From Lepidurus packardi (lineage: Eukaryota; Arthropoda; Branchiopoda; Notostraca; Triopsidae): a stretch of DNA of 64,000 nt. Positions 22,535-32,530 of this stretch are shown one piece after another. Position 1 is the first letter of the stretch. Each line of letters starts with the position of its first letter. The position numbers were made by a program, and so were the translations under genes. A model generated the notes under the pieces. That model was given only the letters and a program-made list of their open reading frames with translations, did no database searches and was not told where the DNA came from. The DNA is taken from positions 9,672,001 through 9,736,000 of the forward strand of contig JAKZAN010000007.1 of NCBI GenBank assembly GCA_023053545.1, in the 5' to 3' direction.

Positions 22535-23842
22535 TTAAACATGGATCTTGGTCTTTAAAGGCAGCTTCCAGAACGGCTTCACAGGATTGGAGACATTCAA
22601 AGAGGCGCGGTTTGGTACCGGGACGTACCCGTAATTGGCTAAAACATCAGCGCACGTGTTTTGTATAGATTCGATTTCTTCCCAGGGCAGAGAGCTTTTC
22701 CAGAGCGACACTCTGCTGCCCAATTTGCGCTTAGTTTGCTCGCGCTCGTTTCCGTCGGCTGTTGTATGCGTATCGAGGTACGTCCTCACAGAGGGCGTTA
22801 ATGGGAGTCCGACACGTCGAAGCAACCAGGCGGTAACCTTACTTGGATCCACGGCCAGGTCTTCATAGCGTAGTACCGTGAAAGTATCAGGGAATTCCTC
22901 CTGTGCTTCCAACGCACTTTCGTAGTTATCCCGTAAGAATTCGCAAAGCACCTCTTGTTTATCGCAGTTCCTAGTGCAAAACTTAGCCTTATGGCGAGAC
23001 GCCATAGAAGCGCGCGGGTCTCTTACAAGCAGAACCACGTGAAAGTTGGGTACCGGCTGGCGCAAAAGTGGCAAAAGCGGGCGCAAAGGTATGTGCACTA
23101 GCTTGGTGATTTGTACCGGAAAATGACGGCAGGCAAAGGACAAACGTTCGTCTTGAGGACACATATCTTTGTAGACTTTGGAACAGATATTGTGCAAAAT
23201 TTTATTAGACAGCCTTATCCTTACGAGAGGAAAGCCGTTTAGACCCATTTGTTCATGAAAGGACAAGTAATCGCAGTTTAGGACCCTGGCAATTTCATCA
23301 ACATGCACCTTAGCTAACGTATTATTGTCGGTAGCTAAGTTTTGGAATCCCATGTAGCTTAATGGCTCGAACTGGTACAAAGCACCCGGTACTTGGCTCA
23401 GAAGTTCGCCGGTAAATGATGAGCCACTCCGGTAGGTGGAAACGATCAAAATGCGCTTAGCCACGCCCTCTGTTGATGGCGAAGTCATCCCATGGTCGAT
23501 CAGTATTTTTCGTTGCTCTCTTGTCGCGTTTATTACCATTTCATTGAACCAGGAATTATTTTGCCCTATTTCAAAGAAACCTTGATCAGATGGACGAACG
23601 GTACCTGCTCCTGTCGGTCCTGGCGATTCATTTGAAAAACTTCCCACTGACGAAGTTGGTTTAGACTTTGAGATTTTATTCGACTCGTCGTTGAAAGGTG
23701 GAGAAAGATGATGGAAGTAGACGACCAGTACAACCGTAGTGATACAGCAAAATTCCAGGACATTTCTTCGATGTCGAAAGAATGTCCTTAGACGCATTAC
23801 GTTTGCTTTAGAGCAACTAATCGCGAGTGAATTGCGATTCAA
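22535..23842 (-). CDS. Golgi carbohydrate 6-O-sulfotransferase-like protein, copy C
   Basis: A single exon of up to 435 residues. The same domain plan as copy B is present: N-terminal anchor, stem, 5'-PAPS loop STYRSGSSFT and 3'-phosphate motif LVRDPRASMASR. Two starts are possible: MNRNSLAIS or, 15 codons on, MRLRTF, which is the start forced in copy B. Differences from B and D cluster in the stem and in the stretch after NGFPLVRIRLSN. The reading frame is intact and the copy probably works. It converges on papain-like copy C, and its upstream 2.5 kb is the inverted counterpart of the copy-B flank. Confidence 0.92.
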   Translation of the reverse strand: MNRNSLAISCSKANVMRLRTFFRHRRNVLEFCCITTVVLVVYFHHLSPPFNDESNKISKSKPTSSVGSFSNESPGPTGAGTVRPSDQGFFEIGQNNSWFNEMVINATREQRKILIDHGMTSPSTEGVAKRILIVSTYRSGSSFTGELLSQVPGALYQFEPLSYMGFQNLATDNNTLAKVHVDEIARVLNCDYLSFHEQMGLNGFPLVRIRLSNKILHNICSKVYKDMCPQDERLSFACRHFPVQITKLVHIPLRPLLPLLRQPVPNFHVVLLVRDPRASMASRHKAKFCTRNCDKQEVLCEFLRDNYESALEAQEEFPDTFTVLRYEDLAVDPSKVTAWLLRRVGLPLTPSVRTYLDTHTTADGNEREQTKRKLGSRVSLWKSSLPWEEIESIQNTCADVLANYGYVPVPNRASLNVSNPVKPFWKLPLKTKIHV

Positions 23843-23849
23843 ATTGTCT

Positions 23850-26397
23850 AAAATTTTTCTCCCAATCTCGGTAGAATTGCAAACTGGAACTTTTTTAAAA
23901 TGGGTTCTGTTGTTACGTAATTTGCACTTGACTTAAACACAGGTTTAGCAGCCGTTACACTTCGTTGTTTGTCTAGCGGACACCGCCACGTATCTGAATC
24001 CACGACAGCTCTTTCCCTTCCTACACCAAATATGCTAATCAAGTTCTATTAGCGATAACGCATGCGCCAGGGATGTCAGGCCTCACGCTATCATGCTGAG
24101 CACAATGAAACCAATAAATCTATTCTATGCTAAAAGAAGGGATTTTCCCAATCCAGTCCTGTAAAATTATTCGTCTGGTTGTTTTATATGACTATATATA
24201 ATTACAAGCGTATGAGTGATTAGGAAACATCTGGGCGTTTTCTTTTTCGAAACGTCTTTATCACGCGTTCATTGGTCCACGTTTCCCGAGTTTGTGATTC
24301 GCTGCTATGCTTTATTCCATGAGCAAATCACATTCCGGCCCGTTCCTACTTGTTTTGAAAAGCTAAACAAGAAAGCTTACACAAAAGATTGAAATGAATA
24401 AAAAAAGAGTGTAATTGCTTTATAAAATGCGAAATATTTTGTTTCAATATTTTCTATTTGTATATAATATAAATATGTATAATAATTATTTCTATGTATA
24501 GACAGGGGTGCCTCGCATAACCTATGCCTCGCATAAAGAACGTTCCGCATTACGGAAAATGTTCCACATAACGAACGTGGTCCCGCATTGCGAACCGCAG
24601 GCGCGCTTCTGTGTTGTTTTCTGTATTTGAAATTTGTGGAAAGTTTCGTACTTGCCTTAGTGTTGTTCAAATGGTACCTAAGAAGACCGAGCAACAAGTC
24701 ATAGAAAAAAAAAACTGAGGAACTAGGGTTGTGGATCAATCAAGAATCATGAAAGCTAAGGTGGCCAAGGGATTCTCCAGAGTTTGTTCCAGAGTTTAGT
24801 AGAGGAACAAGCTCACAAGCTTTAGAACAACAGGAAGAATGGTCCAAAGCCAGTAGGGGGTGGTTTCATAGGTTTCAGAAAAGAAGTGGACTCCACAGTG
24901 TCATCATGCAAAATTAAGATTTTTCGCCATTTTGGAACGGCCTCGGGAACGGATCAAAATTAGTTTCAAAGTAAAATATGGGAAACGGCGTTTGGTCCCG
25001 AATAACGAACGATTCGGGGAAAGAACGTCGTCCTGGAACGGATTGCGTTCGTTTTGCTAGGCACCACTCGATATGCTCAATTTATGTCACATTCTAGAAT
25101 ATTCATTTATGATGTGTGTCGACCTCTTCTCCCTGGCTGTCGTGGATGCTAATGAAGCTCCATTAGGGAGACGAACACATGCGATGGGAAAACCTTCTCC
25201 CCTCTTTTGTCAGCTGCGAACACAACAGAGGGGACGCATGAACAGTAAACAAATTCTACGTTCTTTTCCCGTTTTTGAAGAAAATCAAAATCATTACTTA
25301 GTAATTTTCGGTTGCAAGGAAAGTCTCTTAATATCTACTGTACAAGTTGGTTATATTCAATAGCACTAAAACGCAAAATAAACCGATATCAATCATAACA
25401 AAGGGTGTATTAATTAAACTAAAATTAATTTTTGATGTATTTATAGGAAAATAAGGGCTTAACTCAGATGAATATTTAGTTAAATTGCGTTAAAAGATAA
25501 ATTTAATTAACAATCCCTTTCAACCTTTCCACTGATAGGGAATAACTCACCTTTAAAACTCACATGATAAGAATGATCCTCGATCTTGGGGGAACACAAA
25601 GTCTTCGCCGTTCTAATTAGTTAAATAATTAGTTAAATGTGCGTTAGAAGATAAACGTAATTAACAATACCTTTCAACCTTTCCACTGATAGGTAATAAC
25701 TCACATAATGTTCCTCGATCTTGGGGGAACACAAAGACTTCGCAATTCCCTGAAGACACAACAATCTTCCTGCACATCGTAGCGCCCAATTTCACGGAAA
25801 ACTAGCGCAGCCAAGTATAGCATAGGTATGCCATATGATCTGGAAAGCGTCCTGGAAACGGTGGATGTGTACCACTTGGCCTAACGACATCCGTGAATGC
25901 ATCATCAGTGTTCCGAGGGTGGATTCCCTGGCGAGGGGGCGGAATCTCCCTATTGGGTTTTGGGACACCACCTGTGAAGCATGAATACATTACCTGGTGG
26001 CAGAGTATGTGGATCTTGTATGGGGAGGGTGTACTGTTGTTCTAATAAAGAAGAGATATTATCAAAATAGACAATATAGATAATCAAGTGTTGCTGTTGT
26101 GAATGAGTTGCTGTTGCTGTATAGCCCCTCTGTCTTCGCAAGTTGCTGAAAAAGAAGAAGAAATACCAACTCGGTAGAACTTTGCATTTTATGGAGGGCG
26201 TTATCAATTTCAACGCACATTGCCGTGGAGAGCAGCTGCTTGTATAAGAAAAGTTTACCTTATTTGCAAAATAATGTATTATTTTTTCATTTCATTTAGG
26301 AGGAAAAGTGTTTCTAAGCTGAAATGCTGGCTGGGTCGTCCTAGTCCGTATTTCTATTTAATGCCGGTGAAAATTGAGCAGCACCATTTGCAACTGG
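23850..26397. repeat. Right flank of cassette C (inverted counterpart of 5535-8310)
   Basis: Inverted copy of the left flank of cassette B, including the CCAAT motif, the Tigger-like element and the 157-bp tandem pair. It ends in a short stub of the integrase fossil near 26397. It carries small indels relative to the B arm, one of which removes about 0.15 kb near 26170. No host gene was recognised. Confidence 0.85.
24502..25069 (+). mobile_element. Tigger/pogo-like DNA transposon remnant
   Basis: Inverted counterpart of the element at 7051-7614. It has the same terminal sequences (GACAGGGGTGCCTCGC and GGCACCACTC) and the same CENP-B-type transposase stub (GWFHRFQKRSGLHS). It was duplicated together with the arm rather than inserted twice. 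Confidence 0.72.
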
Positions 26398-27187
26398 CAA
26401 TGTATACCTTTCATGACGTCATCTCGAAAATCAGAAATATTAAATGGTCAGAAATAGTCGATAATGAGCCCGGGAGATGGCACAGTTTTGACTAAAGACA
26501 GACCAACAACAACAACTTTCCAATTTCTTTAACGTGTTCTAAGTTCAGGTTGGAACAAGGTTTGATACTGAAAAAGATTCGACTTAACCCAAAAATACAC
26601 TGAAATTGCGACAACTAATTAGAAACTGGAGACGAAAACAACAAAGGATTACAAACGCCATCTGGTGCAGTTAAAAAGTAACTTGCATGAGTGTTAGTCT
26701 TCAAGTTATTTAGTTTTCAATTTTGGTGAATATTTTGAAAGCAATCACTGTAACGATTTAAGTAAATAAAAATTTTTGAATAAAATGTGAAAATAAACTG
26801 TTAATTTAAAATGCTATACGTAAAGTTACGGTACTTTTAGTTTATTTCAAACTCTGTAGTTTTTCGTTCTCTTCTCAGCAGTTTCACTTTGACTTTGAAT
26901 TCTGCAGACGGATGTGAAGGACAGTTAGCTTAGATCGTGACAAGGAAGTTCTTTTTTTATTATTAAGAAAAAAATTGTTACGGATACGGTCGAACGCCTA
27001 CACAGTAAGGGTTCTGGTCAATGGACCCATTCGCGGCAAGGTATACAACACGATTGACAACGCCCCACACCTTCACTGAATTCAAGGCTAAGAAAAATGC
27101 CTATAAAAAGATCAGAGAACTGTGTTCCAGTCACCAGTCGCCACTCCTAGCTTCCAGCACCAACCAACTCCCGAAATCCACTCGACA
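26398..27187. other. Unique region before the cuticular protein gene
   Basis: AT-rich and single-copy, with no gene recognised. Its right end holds the cuticular gene promoter. Confidence 0.5.
27101..27110 (+). promoter_or_regulatory. TATA box of the cuticular protein gene
   Basis: CTATAAAAAG lies 87 bases before the start codon. An initiator-like CCAGTCA follows about 30 bases downstream. Confidence 0.65.
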
Positions 27188-27687
27188 ATGGCTAAATTCC
27201 AAGTGAGATTCAAAAACCCAAAGCCAGGCGTTAATTCGAGAATTTTTAACCAATTTACACTCATTCGTAGGTTTTCGTCGCCCTTTTGGCCTTTTCCGCC
27301 GCCATGGCCGCCCCCGCCGAAGAGCTGGCGCCCTCCGACGACCAGAAGACAGAAGAAGGCGCAGCGCTGGTCTACTCCGCTCCTCAATACCACGGATACT
27401 ACGACAGTAGCTTGGTGTCCCCCTACGCCTACGCTGCTGCCCCTGCCGTTTTGGCCAATCCCTACGGTTACGCTACCGGTTCTAACGTACTGGCCGCTCC
27501 CTACGCGTCCGTCCTTGCCGCTCAACCCTACGTCCACGCCGCTCAGCCGTACGTCAAGTACGCTACTCCCGTCAAAGCTTACGCGGCGCCCGCTGCCTAC
27601 GCCTACGCTCCTGCTAGCTATGCTTACGCTCATGCAGCAGTCCATCCTACCAGCTACTCCTACTCCAAGACCTACGGCGGCTGGTAA
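27188..27687 (+). CDS. Ala/Tyr-rich low-complexity cuticular protein
   Basis: Exon 1 (27188-27202) encodes only MAKFQ and exon 2 (27271-27687) encodes the rest, giving 143 residues. The tiny first exon and phase-0 intron inside the signal peptide are typical of arthropod cuticular protein genes. The signal peptide (MAKFQVFVALLAFSAAMAAP) is followed by a short acidic stretch. Then comes a long region of Ala, Tyr, Pro and Val with AAPA- and YAYA-type words, ending KTYGGW. No chitin-binding R&R domain is seen, so it fits the low-complexity structural class that packs in the exoskeleton. A TATA box precedes it, and AATAAA follows at about 27790. It lies between cassettes C and D. Confidence 0.85.
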
Positions 27688-28097
27688 TAGGTGACTGACG
27701 ACAAACATACGAATCGCCCCTGATCCTTAGATTTCATCGTTATTGTTCAAGTTTGCCTAACTCTCGTCCAAAAAATCTCTGAAAAACCAAATAAAAACTG
27801 CAGTATTTCAGAAACATATACTTCTGTTGTACTTTCACAACTATACAGTTAATGACCTACAGGCTTAGAACTATACTTCTGTAGGTGTACGTAATCTTTA
27901 CATCAAGACCTCAAAGTCCGTTCCGTCAAACATTAAAAAGTTAACGGATCAAATGAATGGCTCAACCAAGTTACTCTAGAAATCCTTACATCGGAAACCA
28001 CATTTTCTTGCGCTAATCCTCCTTGTCATTCATAGTAGCAGTAGTATTGTAATAAAAGGAAGAGGAGCAGGAGTAGGTAGTAATTTGTTAATCTTAC
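27688..28097. other. 3' region of the cuticular gene
   Basis: This contains the AATAAA and the 3' UTR. Near 28030-28080 there is a short CTACTACTCC-like trinucleotide tract on the minus strand. No other gene was seen. Confidence 0.5.
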
Positions 28098-28362
28098 TTG
28101 CCAGACCTGGCACTCCCCATAGTTTTCCGCGAGCTAAATGGAATATATCTGGCTTGTAAATATCCTGCAGCCGGATCAAAACTTTTGCTGCTTCATGCAT
28201 ATCGGTTTCTTCTGGAAATCCCCTCCCATAGGTTACAACCTTGATCCGATATAAAACTTTTGTCAAGTCATCCTGTTTCAATGCTTCATCAACATCTGTC
28301 CATTCCACTGTCAATCGCCGCATTAACTGGGTTGCAAAACGTTCCCCGGAATATAGGGACAA
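28098..28362 (-). pseudogene. Orphan exon of a prolyl 4-hydroxylase alpha subunit
   Basis: The minus strand encodes about 90 residues including AAKVLIRLQDIYKPDI and ARGKLWGVPG. These match the N-terminal dimerisation and peptide-binding region of P4HA (family pattern ALLRLQDTYNLDT). A normal splice donor (GCAA|GTAAG) follows at 28097. No other P4HA exon and no start or catalytic 2-oxoglutarate domain lies nearby. It sits at the outer edge of the copy-D unit, and its first bases recur at 4771-4820 next to copy A, so it appears to have been carried along by segmental duplication. It could also be an exon of a nested gene whose other exons lie outside the window. Confidence 0.7.
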
Positions 28363-29428
28363 ACCAATGTCATTCGAGTTGGAAATTGGTAGTTGGATTG
28401 GAAATGAATTAGGTTAGGGTAGCTTAACTTTGGTTAGAGTAACGACTATCATCAACTGTCGGTGATGAGAATCATTAAAAACTTGTACTTCCTTTTGTGC
28501 CAAGGTAAACTCCCAGGTAAACCATGTGTGTAGGAAGAATATTGGACTGTGTATCGTTATGATCACTGTTTCCAATTATAGCAGTATGCGGATTTTGATC
28601 CCATTTGACTTGAGCTCAATTCAAGTCATGGCCCGAACAAAAGCTTTTCTGCTTCGTTTAGGCCCAAAAGCGGGACGAAATATGATGTGAATTATTTTTT
28701 TTTTTTTATCTAAAATAGCTAACCAGATACCTAATATGAAGTATAAATAGGATATTTACTAAATGTTTCCTGCTGAAATTCTGAATGATTCCTCTGACTG
28801 TTAACATGAACTTAACTAAAAACATCATTGAACACGGAATTGGAACAAATTGAGAAATACAAACTTTATTCCTTCGGCATTTATTTTTTAAATAAATAAG
28901 TACATTTTGTATAGTAACAAAGAAACATGGACCTCCCAGCTCACGCATCAATAAAATAATAAAAAAAAGAAACATGGACCAATGAACGAGGTGACACATT
29001 CACGGATACTTGAATTTCAGATACCCGGATACGCCTGTTTCGATCTCTCAGCACACGCTGGCATATACTGTACTGAGAGAAACAAAGCAGAGAAGCGTGG
29101 ACCAATAGTGAAAAGTCCAAACTACGTCAGATCATTTACATAAGATCTGTAGGCCATGACGGTGCGGGGAAAACAACAAGTACGTGGCTCCATATACGTG
29201 TCGATATAGGCTATACAGTTGCAACAAAGAACCAGATGTTTGACACCTGTCTAAGGAGGGAAATTCTCCCATATAAGTACTACTCCCATCTCTATGGGAA
29301 AGTATCAGTACTTCAAACGAGCTCTAATAATTTCAGTCGACAGTTTATCACAGCTTTATTGGCCCTGTTTATTCTGTTCAACTGTTCTTCATCCAGTCTT
29401 CAGTCCTTGCATCCAGTCGAGACTTTCG
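28363..29428. repeat. 5' flank of papain-like copy D
   Basis: Shared with copy A over its whole length and with B and C over the proximal part. It carries CCAAT words, including AAACATGGACCAATGAACG at 28970, and a core promoter near 29271. Confidence 0.75.
29271..29310 (+). promoter_or_regulatory. Predicted core promoter of papain-like copy D
   Basis: ATATAAG at 29271 is followed about 35 bases on by TCAGT, the arthropod initiator word (29305-29309). A and B share the ATATAAG box, whereas C does not. Confidence 0.55.
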
Positions 29429-31671
29429 ATGGCTGAATTCCAAGTACGAGTTGCTGGCCTGGTACATTTCCTCTTGCTGACCGCTGTCTCCGCAGCCGTG
29501 CTGGGGCTGCCCCCTCTCGAGAAGGTAAGAAATCCATCCTTCTTCCCTTGACCACCTAAGCTAGTTTTTGGTTTCCATTTGAAAGTAAACAATGAGGCCG
29601 TAACGTCTAATCTGGAGAAGCACCACCAAAATTGCCATACATTAAAGGTTCCAGTACATCTATGTAAACTGTTGGCACCAATTCCCTAAGTTTTTAATAT
29701 TTCTAACATTTTTAATATTCTATGAAAAACATATTCCATATTCTGTATACTTATTTTGAAAAGTCCTTATTTAATGACTAAAATGGGGTATTGCTTCAAC
29801 AGGGTCAGTTTTAGGGGTAGTTGTATGCCAGAAGATGTAGTAACTTAAACTTGATCACTTTTGCTTTTCAACACATTGGATGCATTTTCTATTGCTTGGA
29901 AATAATTAAAAAAGGATCTGAAACGAGGCTCTACTTCAAGGAACACGCGGCTATACTTTATAAGCATTTTGTTAGTTTTTTTTAAAAAAAAAGGTTTAAA
30001 TTGTAACGCGTCCAAGTCCATCTAACCAAATATTACAAAATCCAGAGCTTAACACTCTGAATAAAGAGATATGGGATATTGAATTTTCTTGAAACGGATT
30101 TTTTATTCCAAATTTTTACGATTGCCAGGACCACCACGATGTAATAAAGACGGGCAAAGAAAAAGCTGGGAATTCTTTCAAGGTAAGCTGCATTTTGGCC
30201 TCCTACTTCTGACTTTGCAGTGTTGATAAGTGGAGTTGTTTCTAAAGTACAATTTGGATTCTTAGGTGGATTACCGCTCCAGGAAATGCATGCCTCCCGT
30301 TTCCGAACAATTCATCTTTGAGTCTGACGAGAATTGCCCTTTTACACAATGGGCTCTTCCCGCCGTCGCTTTGGCCGAATACACAGACTGCATGTCAAGC
30401 AAGGAAAAAGTTCTTCGTGATTTCAGGTAAAACTACCAATTTGACTTGGCTTCTATATCTTTTAATTGGGATGAACCAGTGTTGAGCAAGTCCTGGAGTG
30501 TGCGTTACCCAACGCTCAAGTGGCATGCGTGACACCGAACTTCAAGAAAGTGACGGATGCGTTAGACTACCTGATCTACGCTGGTATCGCTCTGAATGCT
30601 ACGTACTATGAAAAGGTAAGGATTTATTACTATTTTTTTCTAAACCCTCCAACTTAAGTAATTCGAAACTTGCCAATCTTATGCTAAAGTCAGAAAGTGA
30701 AGTACATTTTATTTGTAGGAAGAGGAGAAGTTCTCTGTCCTTTATTCTCCTACTTCTAGTACTCCTTCTTCTCCTACGGGTCGTCGTCGTAGTATTGGTG
30801 GAATGGTTAATAATAAGGTAAACCGTTATACATTCACCAGTCACATGAAGCTAGCTGGTGCTCCTGTAAACATCTCGGGTAGCAGCATAGCAAGTATTGG
30901 GAAATAAAAAAAATAAAAAAATTGCAATTTGCAACTGCAAATCTAAATATACTTGTCCATTTTATGTTGAGATAAAAGGTGTCAGGTTAACTAAACATCT
31001 CATCCAATTTACTTTCTTTGCAGGAATACCCTAACTTTGCTAGACAACCTCCCACTATTCCAAGTAGCATCCTCGGCACTTGCCATGCTGAAAGAGTAGC
31101 CGTTGCGTACAAGTTGAAAAGGGGCTACCGAAACATCAGAGTATTCAATGAGAGTAAGATGGCGCAGGAAGTCAAGCGAAGAGGACCCATCTTGGCAACT
31201 TTGTACCTGGAGGAGAAAAAAGTGTTCTCGGATTTCGGAAGTTACTCGTAAGTATACAGGCTCATCTTTTGCAACAGTTGCTGTGTGTTGGTTGAGAGGA
31301 AGGAAACTTGGATTGTTTGGGTCTGTTCTTTTCCCATCAGGACTGGGATTATGGACAGTGACAAGATGTGCCCGACTTCGGTTGCGGGATTCAGCTATCC
31401 TCCCGGTGATGGCGAGGTAAAACTCGTGCAGACCTGGAATTTTCTAAAATCTAAATGTCCATTTCTTTCCAACGATGTTGTATTGCAGTCGACTGACGGG
31501 TTCATGCTTCCGGTCATAGTAGTTGGCTACGGAACGCTAGGTGGCGTCAAGGTCTGGATTCTCCGCAACGACTGGCACGGACCGACATGGGGCTTGGGAG
31601 GATATTTCTACCTGAAGCGAGGAGTCAACGCCTGCAACATTGCTGTCAACCCCATTCGCGTCTTGGGCTAA
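29429..31671 (+). CDS. Secreted papain-fold (C1A) pseudoprotease, copy D
   Basis: Eight exons in frame: 29429-29524, 30129-30182, 30266-30426, 30480-30615, 30719-30817, 31024-31247, 31341-31416 and 31489-31671, giving 342 residues. Signal peptide, short linker and mature C1A domain follow the plan of copy B. The nucleophile is Gln (PFTQWALPA), the histidine is Leu (MLPVIVVGYG) and Asn remains (RNDWHGPTWG). Exon 5 encodes a different loop, rich in Ser, Pro and Arg (SPTSSTPSSPTGRRRS), made by a shifted set of trinucleotide repeats. The exon that reads SYLTYHAE in C reads SYPPGDGE here. The frame and splice sites are intact. It has a TATA plus initiator promoter and converges on sulfotransferase D. 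Confidence 0.9.
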
Positions 31672-32530
31672 GACTATATGTCCGAAATCTTCTTTTTCTT
31701 TTGTTTTGCGTAAAACCTAGAAACGCAACTGGTGTTTGCAGTGTTTAGTTTTAATTGTCCATCTTTTATTAATTATTAAGCTAGTCTTAAATGTGTGTTC
31801 TTAATTTAGGTTTTAGTTGTACGAAATTGCTCATTGTATGAGGTGAATGGAATAGTCTAAAACGGGGAGCACTGAAAAGCAATACAAATTTTATACACCC
31901 ACACTTATCCTTTTTGTTAGAAATTCTGCGAAGAAACATAGGATGATAGGAGGGATAGAGTTCACAGACTTTCCCATGACCTTGCAAGGTAGGCATTCCT
32001 AATTTACTAGCAAAACAGTTCGAGAAGAAAAACAAAACATTAACAAACCGGGGCACTGGTGGCCCTTCTCTCGGGTACTCTGGAGAGTTTTCGACGCCCG
32101 TAAATCCGACCTACTTTGCAAGCCGTCGTTACCTTTTCTGAACTGCACTGGCAGGTTTCAGAACATATCCTTTGATATTTCGTCCTTTTGCCAGAATCAA
32201 CCCTCGGTTCAAAGAAAGACGGGCCAAAACCTTTACATTGGCAGATACCCTGGTTATTCTACTGTGTATACCGTGGTTCTACATTTTATTTGAGCTCTTT
32301 CGGATTGGCTTGTAGAATAGTTACAGAACAAACGTGACTGCAAATTGTACTAGACAATCATTGCCAAATGGAAAGAGTGGGCATAAAAGCGAGAATTCTC
32401 CCACATTCTTTTTGAAGGTCTAACTTCACAACATGATTTTAAGAAAAAGATTATATTTATTTTTTTTAAAAATGGGATCCGTTTTCGTAATTGTTTAATT
32501 GCTTTGTATTAAACTTCAAAAATAAATCCT

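Noticed and set aside
27112-27708. Long open frames antisense and in a second sense frame over the cuticular gene
   Set aside because: They arise from the repetitive GC-rich Ala/Tyr codons of the real gene and have no splice or family support.
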